Positions 43,598 to 54,736 of a stretch of 64,000 bases of DNA are shown one piece after another. Source of the stretch: Limnanthes douglasii subsp. nivea (lineage: Eukaryota > Streptophyta > Magnoliopsida > Brassicales > Limnanthaceae); assembly GCA_036936605.1 (NCBI GenBank), contig JAUPFV010000004.1:137587473-137651472 (forward strand), written 5' to 3'. Made by a program: the position numbers and the translations under genes. The notes below the pieces were generated by a model. It saw only the letters and a program-made list of their open reading frames with translations, made no database searches and was not told the DNA's origin. Every line of letters begins with the position of its first letter. Positions within the stretch are counted from its first letter, which is position 1.

Positions 43598-45025
43598 CAT
43601 ATGGTCGAGGTTTAGGAATCAATAATTAATGGTGTTGCTTATAGGTTTTTTAAAACTGATTTTCAAGATCAATATTTCCTTCCATCTAGGGATATGTATA
43701 CTAGTGAAAAATTAGATTCGCTTTCTTTTCCTCGTTCGGGTTGGGGTGTTGATTGACCTATGTCCTTCGAGGACACAGTAGAGCTTCTGAGTTGTGGTAT
43801 GCCCGCTCTAAAAGTTAACGGTAAACTTAGAGCCATAAGAGGTAATTTGGATGCTAATAGGAAATTATATTTGAAATTGGTTAACATTTTATTTCTTCCC
43901 CTTAGTAACAATGATTCGCAACTTTCCTATATTCAAACATTTTAACTGATTTTGTGGTACGAAATGAGGGAATAATTAAGGGTTTGGCTAAATTAGGGCC
44001 CTCGATGATAACCAACCCCAAAATTTTAGCGCCGTCTTTTACCCCGCCGGTTGAGACCCTCTCAACCGACGGGGAAGCTTATCCCGGCGGGTGAAACAGC
44101 TTTTCCGCCGGGTGGGAGGGTCTCAACCGGTGGTTGAGAAAGGTTCAACCGCCGGGGTAAGGGTAAAATTGTAAAACTTCAAAAACGTTTTTTTTTTACT
44201 GGTTAACATATTTTGGGCCCGAATTTAGCCAAACCCAATAATTAATTGTCTAGTTTAATGATTCGGAATATGGCTATGAAAATTGGGTGGGGGGGGGGAT
44301 AAATTACCTTATGGGATGATATTGAGTAATTTGCTTGTTAAGAAAGCGGTTGATGTGAGTACGTACACTCCGATCAAAGTTAGACCAAATAGTGCTATAG
44401 GTACACACGTTTTGAGATTGCAGGAGATATATACTTGTGATGCAGTTGATATAAAAAAGGCAGTCGTAGAGTCGTCATTTTCACTTGTTGGATGATATAT
44501 GGGGTGCGAACAATGTTACCAAACCACCAAATCCACCTTATGGATACCCTCAGCAAGAAATTCATCCGCTTGTCGCTCTAGTGACTGCTGGTGGTTCTTC
44601 TAGACTACCACAACAACAAGGACGTTTCGACCGCGAATATGCTGAGTGGGCGGATGAACAACAAATGTAGTATGCCCAGTGGGTGCATACTCAGCAAACA
44701 GAGTGGCATGGTCTTCATACGCACTGGCAGGGTCAATATGAGAAGTGGCGTGAGCAGTCGCAGGTTCAAAGCAAAGAGCGACATGCTCAATATGAGCAGT
44801 GACAGGTTTCAAAACAACGAGCAGTATGGTCAATTCCAGTAGTGGTGGGGTGAATACGAACAGTGGCATGATGAATACGTGCAGTGGCATGGTAGACAAA
44901 ATGAATGGAATGATTGATCTGCAACATCTCAAGCGGAACAATCCGAATACATGCGACAAATGATGGAGAACATGCATTTCCAAGGTCCACCACCACCTTC
45001 GAACAACGACGACGAAGCTCCTTAG
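43598..45025 (+). pseudogene. Plant transposon-associated protein pseudogene, interrupted by a MITE
   Basis: Plus-strand pieces: DFQDQYFPSIRDMYTSEKLD, SLSFPRSGWGVD and MSFEDTVELLSCGMPALKVN before 43970; after the MITE, DKLPYGMILSNLLVKKAVDV and IKVRPNSAIGTHVLRLQEIY. The block LPYGMIL..L resembles the plant domain annotated as putative plant transposon protein, found in or next to gypsy gag regions. The C-terminal part (44500-45025) is rich in Gln, Trp and Glu with repeated YEQW/HEQW-like units and ends NMHFQGPPPPSNNDDEAP. Several stops (for example in 43759 and 44494). Function of the family unknown to me. Confidence 0.55.
43980..44236. mobile_element. Mutator-type MITE with perfect 9-bp target duplication
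   Basis: 257 bp. Ends GGGTTTGGCTAAATTAGGGCCC and, reversed, GGGTTTGGCTAAATTCGGGCCC: 21 of 22 bases match. AATAATTAA is duplicated exactly at 43971-43979 and 44237-44245; a 9-bp duplication is the mark of Mutator elements. The GC-rich interior carries a second inverted pair (TTACCCCGCCGGTTGA 44039-44054 / TCAACCGCCGGGGTAA 44145-44160) and further CTCAACCG/CGGTTGAG units, so the whole element can form a long hairpin. No coding. Confidence 0.95.
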
Positions 45026-45039
45026 TTTTTTTACATTTG

Positions 45040-46145
45040 ATTGTATTTGGCATTTTCATAGTTATGTTTTTCTTTTTTATTTGATTGAACAACTATGTTA
45101 TTTGTTTGGTTTTCGTTATTAAGGAATGTTTTGTTTTACTTATATATTTTGTCAAATGTTAATCAAATCTCTTTCAATTTTTATATTGTTATTTACAAGT
45201 AATTTATGTTTATGCATATACTTATACAATTCTAAGAATTTAAATTTATACTTCAAATATTCAATACACATTAAGCTTGAAAGATCTAAAGAACTAAACT
45301 AAAGTAAAAAAAATAAACTAGAACTATATTATATTCGATAATCGTAAAAATATTTTAAATAATATAATATTTTAAAATCAAAATACAATTAGATGTCTAA
45401 TAGGTATATCTTATTTAATATCTACCTAATATTAAATAAAATATCTAAAATATTAAAATATAACCAAAAAAATATCAAAATCATATTACAATTATTTTGT
45501 TTACAATATACATCTTAATTATAGAATTTCAATTTAATTAAGGCATACAAATTATTTTTTTATAATCGTAATTTTTTTAAAATAATATAATATTTTAAAA
45601 TCAAAATACAATTAGATGTCTAATAGGTATATATTATTTAATATCTCCATAATATTAAATAAAATATCTAAAATATCTAAATATAATCAAACAATATCAA
45701 AATCATATTACAATTATCTTGTTTAGGATATACATGTCTTGATTATAGAATTTTGATTTAGTTACGACATACATATTATTATTTTTATAAACGGTAAAAA
45801 TATTTTCAATAATATAATTTTTTAAAATCAAAGTACAATTAGATGTCTATGTATATATTATTTAATATCTATCTAATATTCAATAAAAATATCTAAAATG
45901 TCAAAATATAATCGCCAATATCAAAATCATATTACAATTATCTTGTTTACAATATACATATCTTAATTATAGAATTTCGATTTACTTGAGGTATGCAATT
46001 TTTTTTATAATTGTATAAATATTTTAAATAATATAATATTTAAATTAAAATACTATAAATATCATAATTATTTTGTTTATATTATACATATCTGAATTAT
46101 TGAAATTCGATTTAATTAACACATGCAAACTAGTTTTAAAAATAT
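45040..46145. repeat. AT-rich tandem satellite, about 222-bp unit (45339-46145)
   Basis: Starts of successive units (TAATCGTAA.. or variant) at about 45339, 45563, 45788 and 46008; the last is partial. Each has AAATAATATAATATTTTAAA, ATACAATTAGATGTCTAATA, ATCAAAATCATATTACAATT and a TAATTATAGAATTTCGATTT block. 45040-45338 is unassigned AT-rich DNA. Confidence 0.88.
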
Positions 46146-46175
46146 TATAAAATATTTTGATAAACAATGTCTTAA

Positions 46176-46345
46176 ATGGGTCCTCTAGTGGGTAACCTGC
46201 ATGGGTTTACCTGCCTAACCAGCTATCTGCCAGACCTGCTAACGGCCTCACACGTTTGCATATTTACCTGCTTAAGCAGTTACCTGCCAGACATGCTACC
46301 TGTCAAACACGTACACACCCATGCTACCTGCCACATACGTACCCG
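46176..46345. repeat. Short TACCTGCC-type repeat cluster
   Basis: TACCTGC(C/T) recurs at irregular 10-35 base intervals in a C-rich patch (ACCTGCATGGGTTTACCTGC, GCAGTTACCTGCCAGACATG). Unclear origin. Confidence 0.55.
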
Positions 46346-46422
46346 TTTAAAACTGTTAAATGGATCGTGGTGAGATGGGTAGACTTATTTTCCACCAGTA
46401 CTCCCTACTACCCAAACCCTTA

Positions 46423-46684
46423 CTCCCTCCCTCCCAAAATAAATTTTGTTTTAGACAATAAAATTTGTCGCACAATAAATTTCGTTTTATAATCACAATG
46501 AAATAAATGTCACTACTTTCCATCTTTAGCCTTCTTCTTATCAATCGTTATAGTCTTATTTATAATATAACAATAGAGATGAAAATGTAATACAATACTT
46601 ATCACTATAATCTTACATTAAAATTTGGGTTTCTTGAATATTGTGCAGTCTCCTAAAATGTCACTTATTTTGGGACAGATGGAG
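46423..46684. mobile_element. Stowaway-type MITE (Tc1/mariner)
   Basis: Ends CTCCCTCCCTCCCAAAATAAA and, reversed, CTCCATCTGTCCCAAAATAA, the Stowaway consensus (CTCCCTCCGTCCCAAAATAA), flanked by TA on both sides (46421-46422, 46685-46686). 262 bp, no coding. Inner sequence partly palindromic. Moved by a mariner transposase encoded elsewhere. Confidence 0.92.
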
Positions 46685-46686
46685 TA

Positions 46687-47449
46687 CTATTTTATAAATC
46701 CTAACCAGTTTTATTCTGAAATATTCTAAGATTCCAATCAATATTCTAGGTGGAATGACGTTAAAAGTTTTTCTTACCTTCAAATATACAATTCGACGAG
46801 ATCTTCTCTCCTCTTGTTCTTTAAATTCTAGCGGCACATTTGTTTCTTAAAATTCAATCAATAGAAAATATTTAAGTATGCCGAGTTAAAAAATCTGAAG
46901 CATTAGATTGTGTGTTTCAGGAATGAAATGCTTGATTTCGAAAAAATGATCGATTAATTTTCCAAAAACTCTCTGTTATTTTTACAAGAAGTGCCTTGAC
47001 TTTGTTTGATTAATTTTCTCATAGAATAATCTAAATCGCTGAAACATGTTCAGCGATCAGCTCATTGAGAGAAATGTAATCAAAGATGATGTGAGTTTAA
47101 GAGATTTTACTTGTGCTTTGTTGAGAATAAAGACAACATTAAGGATTTCCATGAAGTTGTGGAATGTGCCTCATATTGGTAAGAGATCATATCAGACTTG
47201 CTAGCTGAAGATAAAGTGAAAAAAGACTCTATCATAGGTGCTTTACTAGTTAAGGTTAAATCACATACCAAGTTATACGAGACAATGCGTCTCAAAGTCA
47301 TTTTGTCATCCTCTTACTTGTCTGATTCCCACTACATTTTCGACAATGGTACCTTATTATCCAATTTTTAATCCATTTCATTAATCATATTATCCTCAGT
47401 TGATCATTCATGTAAATCCAACTAATCCACCCACTGAGTAGGGAAACTA
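46687..47449. other. Unassigned; possibly 5' part of the gypsy remnant that follows
   Basis: No LTR or gag motif could be fixed. Short frames only. Confidence 0.4.
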
Positions 47450-49190
47450 TTCATGAAAAGGATGAGTTGACCGCAGGAGTATGTGGATTTGAAGAGCTAA
47501 CTACATTGAGTTCACCGAGAGAGTAGCCACCATTTATGATAATGCTAAAGATATTTTACATTTCTGAAAGACTATCCCTATAGTAAAGCCAAAGAAGATA
47601 GATATCAATGAGTTTTTTACAAGTATCATAACGATTCCGACCATAATACAAGAGATTGCATGCAACTAAAGAATACAATTTAAATTTTTATTTAAGACGG
47701 GAAGCTCATTGAGTTTGCTAAAACCCTTACCGAATGAGACACTCTATATTTATCTTCCCATTTTTATTATGTTGTTAGTGCACTGTTGGTAAAGAAATTA
47801 GAGAGGAGCCCAAAGACGATTTATTATGTGTGCAAAGCCTCATAAAAGCAGAGACAAGATACCTTATGCTAGAAAAACTAGATTTGCACTAGTGGCGACA
47901 ACCATAAAGATGTCTTATTTTCATGACCATTATATTTTTTTTATCTACCCCTTTGCCACTTTGGAATCTCATGTAGAAGCATGACATCTTTGGGTGTTTT
48001 AATCGTTAGTAGGTGGAACTAGAGAGTTTGATATATCTTACAAGCCGATGATAACAATTAAGACTCATGACTTGGATAATTTCTTAATCAAGCTCCATGT
48101 CGAGAAGCCACATCATGCTCATAATAGTCCAACTCTTGATTGGATAATCGAAGTAAATTGTCGGTCAAGTTATTCAGGCTGTTGAGTTGGTATTCAAGTG
48201 ATTTCTCTTTCAGGTAATGTTATTCATCAAGATATATGCTTAAGTTTTAATAACGATGCTTGTTATAAAACGAATATCTTAGGTCTCTAATTAGCACGAG
48301 TATGCAAAGTTAGAATATTGAAGTTACTAAGTCACTCTTAAACTCATGATAAATCATTCAATTACGCAAGTAGAGCACATCAAGATAATCATACAATTCT
48401 TAAAGGTATTAAAACAATTTATTTTGAAACAAATTCTAACGGTCAAAGACTTTATGGTCGACTTCTTGTATTTACTAGAATACTCAAATGCATCATGATG
48501 GAAATATTCCACGAACGAAGATCAAAAGTAGAAACAACCAATGCCTTAAGAGACAATGTTGCCAATTTTCACGCTATTGAGTCTGAAGTAAACTGGAAAA
48601 CACGAATTCAAGACTATCTCTTATCTGAGACTTAGAAAACGAAAAGGCCGAAGCTCACAACCTTAAGATAAAGTCTAACATATTTTTTTACTTGGATGGG
48701 AGATGTATCTTCAATCTCATTTCAGACCCTTTATTCGGTACTTAGCTCTTGACGAGTCATACTTTGTGATAGATGAAATCCACGAGGGAGTAGGTTCGAA
48801 TTATTATGGGCACATAAACCTATTGAGAGTATTATTCTTATCATGATGCTATTGGTTTACCCTAGTTATCGATACCCAAGATATGGTTAAAAAGTGTGAT
48901 ACATATCATCAGTTTACAAATATTATACACAAACCAACAATGGCGCTAAAGATGATATACAATTATTTTTATTTTTACCACTGAGGATTAAATATACTCG
49001 GGCCTCTTTTTAAATTATCGGCATACATATAGTATCTTATTATGGACTATTTATTTAAGTGGGTTGAGGCAGATTGTTGGTAAGGATAATAGAAATGAGA
49101 TAAACAATTTTATCAAGATTAACTTTTGTTGCAAGTTCGAAATACTAAATGTGATCACCATGGATAACGACTTGCAATTTTAGAGTGTTT
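47450..49190 (+). pseudogene. Tat gypsy remnant lacking protease and RT (element D)
   Basis: Plus-strand fragments in order: gag knuckle region FYKYHNDSDHNTRDCMQLKN and GKLIEFAK at about 47595-47710; RNase H connection AETRYLMLEKLDLH at about 47840-47890 and TREFDISYKPMITIKTHDLD, NFLIKL at 48010-48095; second RNase H with LDWIIEVNCRSSYSGC, VGIQVISLSGNVIHQDICLS at 48130-48320; integrase zinc domain DESYFVIDEIHEGVGSNYYG, MVKKCDTYHQFTN at 48750-48930 and core start GLNILGPLF, MDYLFKWVEA at 48980-49070, then ITMDNDLQF at 49150-49185. Only about 120 bp separates gag from RNase H, so protease and RT are deleted. Many stops. No LTR recognised. Confidence 0.78.
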
Positions 49191-50199
49191 GAGTTGTTCG
49201 TTTCTAAACAAATGACATCCAACATTTATTAGTGCCCTATAAAATGACTCCCTCCAAACATTTGTTCCCGCCGAATGTTGATTACTCGCCAAATAAATAT
49301 GTCCTATAAAATGGACTTCTGTCATGGGCAGGTAGTTTATCCCCAAAACACTTGAAAACATAAAAAACAAAAATACATTTAAGAATGGAGTTTAATGTCG
49401 ATGAAGACTATCAGTTACTTCAGTCGGTGAAGTTTTTCTGCCGAACAATGTCTGATGATACGAGTGATGCATTTTTCAATGTCTTATAGAATTAAGCAAG
49501 AAGTAGCTGTCGTGTGCAACATAAATATTGTAGATTACATCACTAGGGACATGGTAGAATATCTTGAGGATATAATTTTGAAAAGAAAGAATGATGGTGA
49601 TGAAGACAACATAGGATACGACTTCGACTTCCAAGTTTTATGTTTTTGTTGTTGTAGTAGTACTTATGAATTTCTACTAGTTGTTTTAGTTTATATAATT
49701 TCTCACTTATTGTTTTTAGTTTTTTATGATTTCCATGTTGTTGGTTGAGTATTTATAATTTCCTAAGTTGTCATTTGAGTATTTATTTTTTCCTTAATTC
49801 TTGTTCGATCGGTTATTTGATTTCCTAAGCCGTTGTTTGAGTTTTTATATTATATGTTGTAGTTGTTAAATATTTTCTTTATATTTCATTTCGAGGGTTT
49901 ATTCATTAATATTGTTTATTGCATTCATTATTGGAAATTTGTAAAAAAATTAGCCAAAACCACTCCACAAATTTGTGTTGACACCTAGATCAAACGCACA
50001 TGGTCTATCCTGACGCACCTAAGGATATGTATTTTCTTAATCCATTACGTTTCATGAATTGATTGGGTTATGAGATTACGTTATCCATATCTTACACGTG
50101 CGAAGCAGAGATTGGTCTACGTGGATCACGTAATCTAAAGAGTAAATGGTCCATAAATAGAAGATCTTCTCTTGTAACAACACAACCTGAAATACTCTA
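49191..50199. other. Unassigned, probably transposon-derived
   Basis: The plus frame at 49455-49748 has no family signature and a hydrophobic low-complexity end. No repeats or LTRs found. Confidence 0.4.
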
Positions 50200-50640
50200 A
50201 ATTGACTATTTAAAAATGTCTCTATGAAGCGAGTTGGAAGATGAATATTTGATGAAAGAATCCATCAAAGTAGGTAAAACCTATAAGGATGAATGAGGGA
50301 AACACTACTGGGAGGAAATGCTATGCCAGATGTATTTCCTATATGGTAAAGATGACATCCATCCGCCTAAGATTTCAAGGCGTTTGGATGAGGTAAAAAG
50401 TAGGTGGTCTGGTCTAGTTTAATTTCGTGTACAGCTAGTCTCCGACCTCAACGAATTGGAACGCCATGTCGCGCTTAAGTTGTTCAACTGCCAACTCACG
50501 GATACCTTAATAGAGGATCAACTTGATAGTGTCCAACTAGATATTGTTACCATTAAAGAAGAAAAAATGTGTGTTGCTGCGATGAAGTACGAAATAACGA
50601 AATAAAAAAGGAAGTTGATGAAATAGAACTGGCCGGTCAA
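50200..50640 (+). pseudogene. Possible Myb/SANT-like transposon-associated protein remnant
   Basis: With stops ignored, one plus frame reads ELEDEYLMKESIKVGKTYKD, HYWEEMLCQMYFLYGKDDIH, PPKISRRLDEVKSRWSGLV, then DLNELERHVALKLFNCQL and IKEEKMCVAAMKYEITK. The sequence FW..I...F......R...SL..RW..I resembles the trihelix/Myb-like DNA-binding proteins of plant PIF/Harbinger-type and NAM-associated families. Too decayed to say more. Confidence 0.35.
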
Positions 50641-51359
50641 ATGAGTTGTTGTTTTAGTTTACCCTTTAGTTGGTTCATGTTTTAGTTTATGCTTTCTTTG
50701 AATCTTGTTTTAGTTTACACTTTTTCTTGACTATTGTTTTAGATTGACGTTTTGTTATACATTCTCTTTATTTACTTGTTATGTTATCGACGTTAATTAT
50801 CAAAACTGGTGGTAAATGACTAAAGTAGAATATTTTTAAAACAAAATAAAGTGTGAAAATTAGGGTGAATTTCGACCACGACCATACTACTAACAATATT
50901 TCTATCAATAATAATAATAATAACCAGAAAATATAAAAATAATTGTTTTTATATAAATCATGCTTATTGTCGCCATCCAATGGCGTCAGTGGCTTCCATT
51001 CCGCCTTCGGGTGGCGGCAATATGCATGCTCTTTTAGGTCCGCTTTTATTTCCAGAGCACAAAACTATCACCACGTCCAAGTGGTCGCATGGTGACACCA
51101 TCCCACGTCATACCATGGCATGGGGTCCACATACACGCTTACTGTTGGCGTGTGCGCGTAATCCTATGCCAAGGATTGGTGTGAGATTGGTTTCGTACGC
51201 CATTTGGGTGGCGATTATCATAATATTATTTGGTTAAAAAAATTTAATAATGGATGAATGTGAGCTCTTCAAAGTCTAATAGGCATGGAAAATACATAAG
51301 TTAAATAGCTTACATCACAAAAACCACAAACAACAACATAATCCGAGAAGAATATACAG

Positions 51360-53390
51360 GGGATCGACCAAGAGCTAGCGTCTTTTCCAGCCATGCACAT
51401 CCAAGTTGGATCTATAGCCGGTAATGGTGGACCTTGTACCAAATCGACCTACAATTCGATATTGAAAGTAAATGTGAATTTAGAAAATAAATAACGAAAT
51501 GGATATAAGATTAAAAATTGTTTACTCCACTACGAGTTGCTTACATTGTATGAAATGTGTAGGCATGGCATTTTGTAGTCTTGAAAATACGCGGACTCTA
51601 TCTTACAAGAGGATCGACAAAGAGCTAGCGTCTTTTCCAGCCATGCACATCCAGGTTGGATCTATAGTCGGTAATGGTGGACCTTGTACCAAATCGACCT
51701 ACAATTCGACATTGAAAGTAAGTGTGCATTTAGAAAATAAATAACGAAATTGATATAAGATTTAAAATTGTTTACTTACGTGAAAAAAATGGTTTGTATT
51801 GACGAATGCGACACCTATCTTCTTTATATAACATTCATTTGATGGTTCATTTTCACCGGTAAGTAAGTTATTGATCTCTTGAGAGTTAGGCAATAGAAAA
51901 TACAATTGAACGTCGTTGCGACTAGTTTGTCGTAACTAGGCAACGACATCCAATTCTCGGTTGGTGCATTCTCTTTAATGTAAGTCAACTGGTGTATCTC
52001 CTTATTAAATTCACTATTTTTGTCGTAATATGCGACATGTTTATAAAACTCTCAATACGTATTTAGCTCATGGACCATGACTTCTCTAAAACCACAATTA
52101 CCGTCGAGCATCACGTTAGCAATTAAGCTTATGAAACGACACATAAATTGAGATATGTCTTTTGAATATCTCGAGTTCTTCACGTTTGGAAACCTTGTCG
52201 GAATTGGTTTAGCCGGGAATGACGGTATAGCATAAATGTTATTCGACGCATCCGGAGTTCCTAAACCAACACATGCAACCCGGTTTATTTATTTTCAGTG
52301 GTATAACTCCAATATTAGTAAGAGTGTGTGCGGCGATCGTTCGTGCGATCCTACCGAGAGTGCCGACCGGGATTACCAAACTTGCGGTGGGTGTTACCAT
52401 TTTGGAGTTTCGACACTATCCTGAAACTCGAACATCTCTTGTTCAGCGTATTCGTGATAGGAAGGATCCCTTTTCGTAGAATAATATCGTTGGAGTTTGC
52501 TACCATTACCGCGACCACGACCGCGAGAACGACCTTGACCTCCAACACATCCGGGAGTTCTACCGCGGGTATTAACCTTTTGGAGGGGTTCACATAGGAG
52601 TGTCGTCGATGGATCCAAAATGAATTGAAATATTTTTAGCCAATGACTTTGTTGGTAAACATCAAACTCTTAAAGTTTTGAGTTTAGATTTGCGAAATCA
52701 ACTTTCACCTCTTCTTTTCCAGTGAGTTTTACTCGAGGAATGATGTCTAGTCTCTTCCAATGCTCGTCTATAATCCGAGTAGGTACATTACCGTCCGTTT
52801 TTCAGATTGCTTCTAGTTTTTGGGTGCAAGGTAAACCTTGGATCGCATGATCGATGCAAATGCATGAAGATTTATCACCTCCGATTTTATCAACAAAGTT
52901 ATCGTATACTATCTCCAAGGAAATAGGTGATACCTACCCCCGTAAAAAATTGAACGGTTTAAAATCTTGAAATTTGTGAATTAAACTACACTTGTTAAGC
53001 TCCATCGATTATTTTATGGTCGAATGTTTCATTTTCAACAAGTCATGTACTTTTTCCCAAAACCCATCAAAATTCAATTGGCTTCCCCCGATATATTTTT
53101 TGCACGTAGCATGCGAGGTGTCCGCCCTATTTAATCCGTGATTATTGAAATTCATAATTTTGTTAATAGGCGTGAACGGACCTCTTTTTATAAAGCATCA
53201 TCCACGAGTCTACAACATAATCAACCGTCTTATCTTGCTCTTTAAACATCGCCTGCGTCTTAGCAAACCTATCGTTCATCAAGTCAATAATAGTGGAAGA
53301 AACAACGTTGTTCCAAACCGCCAAATTTTTTTAAACACCTTGCCGTTTTAAACTTGTTTTTTGTTCTCCCGTAACATTCTTGTTGATATG
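51360..53390 (-). pseudogene. C-terminal continuation of the MULE transposase
   Basis: In broken frames, in order leftward: RFAKTQAMFKEQDKTVDYVV near 53270, SQLNFDGFWEKVHDLLKMKH near 53060, then GLPCTQKLEAI with TRIIDEHWKRLDIIPRV near 52750-52850 (the family SWIM zinc finger CxCxL..GLPCACEL..., followed by IH.HWK.L), and the open frame 52394-52618 with KVNTRGRTPGCVGGQGRSRG, RGRG and TKRDPSYHEY (family NTRGRP..TKRDPS). Further left, VQLYFLLP, ENEPSNECYIKKIGVAFVN and GPPLPTIDPTW (51420-51900) recall the OTU-like protease tail of some plant MULEs. A 250-bp tandem duplication (51361 / 51611) is contained. Heavily stopped. Confidence 0.65.
51361..51775. repeat. Local tandem duplication, 250-bp step
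   Basis: GGATCGAC.AAGAGCTAGCG, TCTTTTCCAGCCATGCACAT, GGTAATGGTGGACCTTGTAC and ATAACGAAAT.GATATAAGAT occur from 51361 and again from 51611. High identity by eye, hence recent relative to the surrounding pseudogene. Confidence 0.9.
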
Positions 53391-53771
53391 TCACTCGCAT
53401 AACATGTGACTAGCGCTAGTAAATATTTTGTTTATGCTATTTATTAAAGAAAGTTCGCGGTTTGTAATTATAACACAAGGAAATTTGCAATTATTCTCCT
53501 TCATTACCATTTTCAAACATCTCAATGCCCATTCGTAGTTGTTTTGTTTTTTATTCACCATAAACGTGAAACTAATGCAAAACATTTTGGTGGCCGATGT
53601 TACCTCGACTACTTCAAACAAAGGCATCTTATAACGAATAATTTTGTATGTGCTACCTATGATTAGGAAGCGTGGGAAGGTTCGTAGTAAATCAATGCTA
53701 AGCCGATGTGCGGAAAACAAAGCGGATATAACGTGAGTGGTGAAATGGTGAGCATAGTCCGGAACAAGCAA
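53391..53771 (-). pseudogene. MULE transposase catalytic domain, catalytic residues lost
   Basis: 126 open residues matching the MULE DDE domain: FSAHRLSIDLLRTFPRFLII, GSTYKIIRYKMPLFEVVEV, YEWALRCLKMVMKE, CVIITNRELSLINSINKIF and SHMLCE. In the family the first motif is D(A/C)TYKTNRY and the second ITDRE(L/P)AL; here they read GSTYK and ITNRE, so both catalytic aspartates are replaced (Gly and Asn). The enzyme cannot have been active in this form. Frame is otherwise clean, which is odd for a dead gene. The N-terminal FAR1/WRKY-like DNA-binding part is not visible. Confidence 0.85.
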
Positions 53772-54030
53772 AATTTCGCATAGGATAACCTCCTGTAATA
53801 TATAAGAAGTAGATAATTCAATTAGACCAGAATTCCGGATAAAACTAGCCCATTACGACGGACCTACATCGTGTATTCCCTTGCCTATGCTTCTAATGGC
53901 GTACTGGATCGTCTGTACGTCACACGTGTGGCGTATACTAGGGTGCATACACCACGCGATGGCGTGACTAGTGTCCTCTTCGGCACTACTATTGACGAAG
54001 AACACTACTTGACACCATCGTATGGCGAAG

Positions 54031-54510
54031 AACATAAAAAACAGTTTTTTTTTAAAAAAACTCGCTTTTACAAAAAATAAAAGGTGGAAAGACTTCTTCA
54101 ACATCCATAGTGGTCTGAAAGAGGACTGGTTCGTTTTCTATTTGGATCATCTTTCAAGGTTTTGAAAAAAACTAACTTTAAAAGGTTATAGTTTTGCGAT
54201 TTTTTTATAGCAGTTCCAACAAAAATAGAGCCAATCTAACTCCAACTTTCTTCAAAAATTGGCTCTAACAATCCAAACGAAAATATAACCCATGTACTGT
54301 CAGAATCAGCGGAAAAACTAACACATTTTTTACATCAAATTTGAAAACATTATTAATAGAATATAAAGGCACCATAAAAAAAAAAAAGCAAACAGAAAGA
54401 AGATAAAGTATACGTTTTTTGTTGAAAAAAGTCATGATCTGATACGCATCGATTGAGTATAATTTTATATAATTAGTTTCCTTCACGATATCTCAGATCT
54501 TTGTTCTATG
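54031..54510. other. Spacer and duplicated upstream region of nuclease gene 2
   Basis: From about 54345 the sequence is homologous to the region from 33895 upstream of gene 1 (GCACCATAAAAA, AAAGTATA, ATCTGA.ACGC.T.GATTGA, CACGATATCTCA), marking the left limit of the gene duplication. 54031-54344 has no recognised feature. Confidence 0.6.
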
Positions 54511-54516
54511 CATTCC

Positions 54517-54526
54517 TATATATAAA
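54517..54526 (+). promoter_or_regulatory. TATA box of nuclease gene 2
   Basis: TATATATAAA in CATTCCTATATATAAAGGCC, about 215 bp upstream of the ATG. Conserved with gene 1. A 5' UTR intron probably follows at 54656-54731 (AACAG/GTATTG...TATAAAG). Confidence 0.7.
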
Positions 54527-54736
54527 GGCCACCAACGTGAGACCCTTTTTATCATAATTTATCATCTTCAATTTCATTTGTCTATCTCAGAAAAAAAACA
54601 GGATTCTTTTTTGTTCTCTAGTAATTTTAATCTTTCTTTGCTCAGAACAGAACAGGTATTGTACTATAATTTATTTGTTTTTTTGTTTTTTTTTCTTTGT
54701 TGTTGTAATTTTGGAGTCTTGTTTTATAAAGAATTT

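Larger units (their letters stand above)
50964..54030 (-). mobile_element. Mutator-like element with degenerate FAR1/MULE-type transposase
   Basis: The minus strand carries transposase pieces between 51360 and 53771. The two outer regions are GC-richer and inversely similar: TCGCCATCCAATGGCGTCA near 50970 and, reversed from the right, TCGCCATACGATGGTGTCA near 54025, each followed by a CGCC-TGGCG hairpin and a (T/A)ATGCA(C/T)(G/C)CT patch. This fits long MULE terminal repeats. A third related piece (ACGCCATTTGGGTGGCGA, about 51200) sits inside. Ends and 9-bp duplication were not fixed, so the limits are approximate. Confidence 0.6.

Noticed and set aside
44600..44983. 127-codon minus-strand frame rich in His, Leu and Pro
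   Set aside because: Antisense of the Gln/Trp-rich tail of the plus-strand transposon pseudogene.
50980..51237. 85-codon plus-strand frame in the GC-rich region
   Set aside because: Lies in a MULE terminal-repeat region; composition and inverted repeats explain the open frame, and no family is recognised.
54578..54736. N-terminal extension of nuclease gene 2 from the upstream Met
   Set aside because: The extension crosses the likely 5' UTR intron, has no counterpart in gene 1, and would bury the signal peptide.
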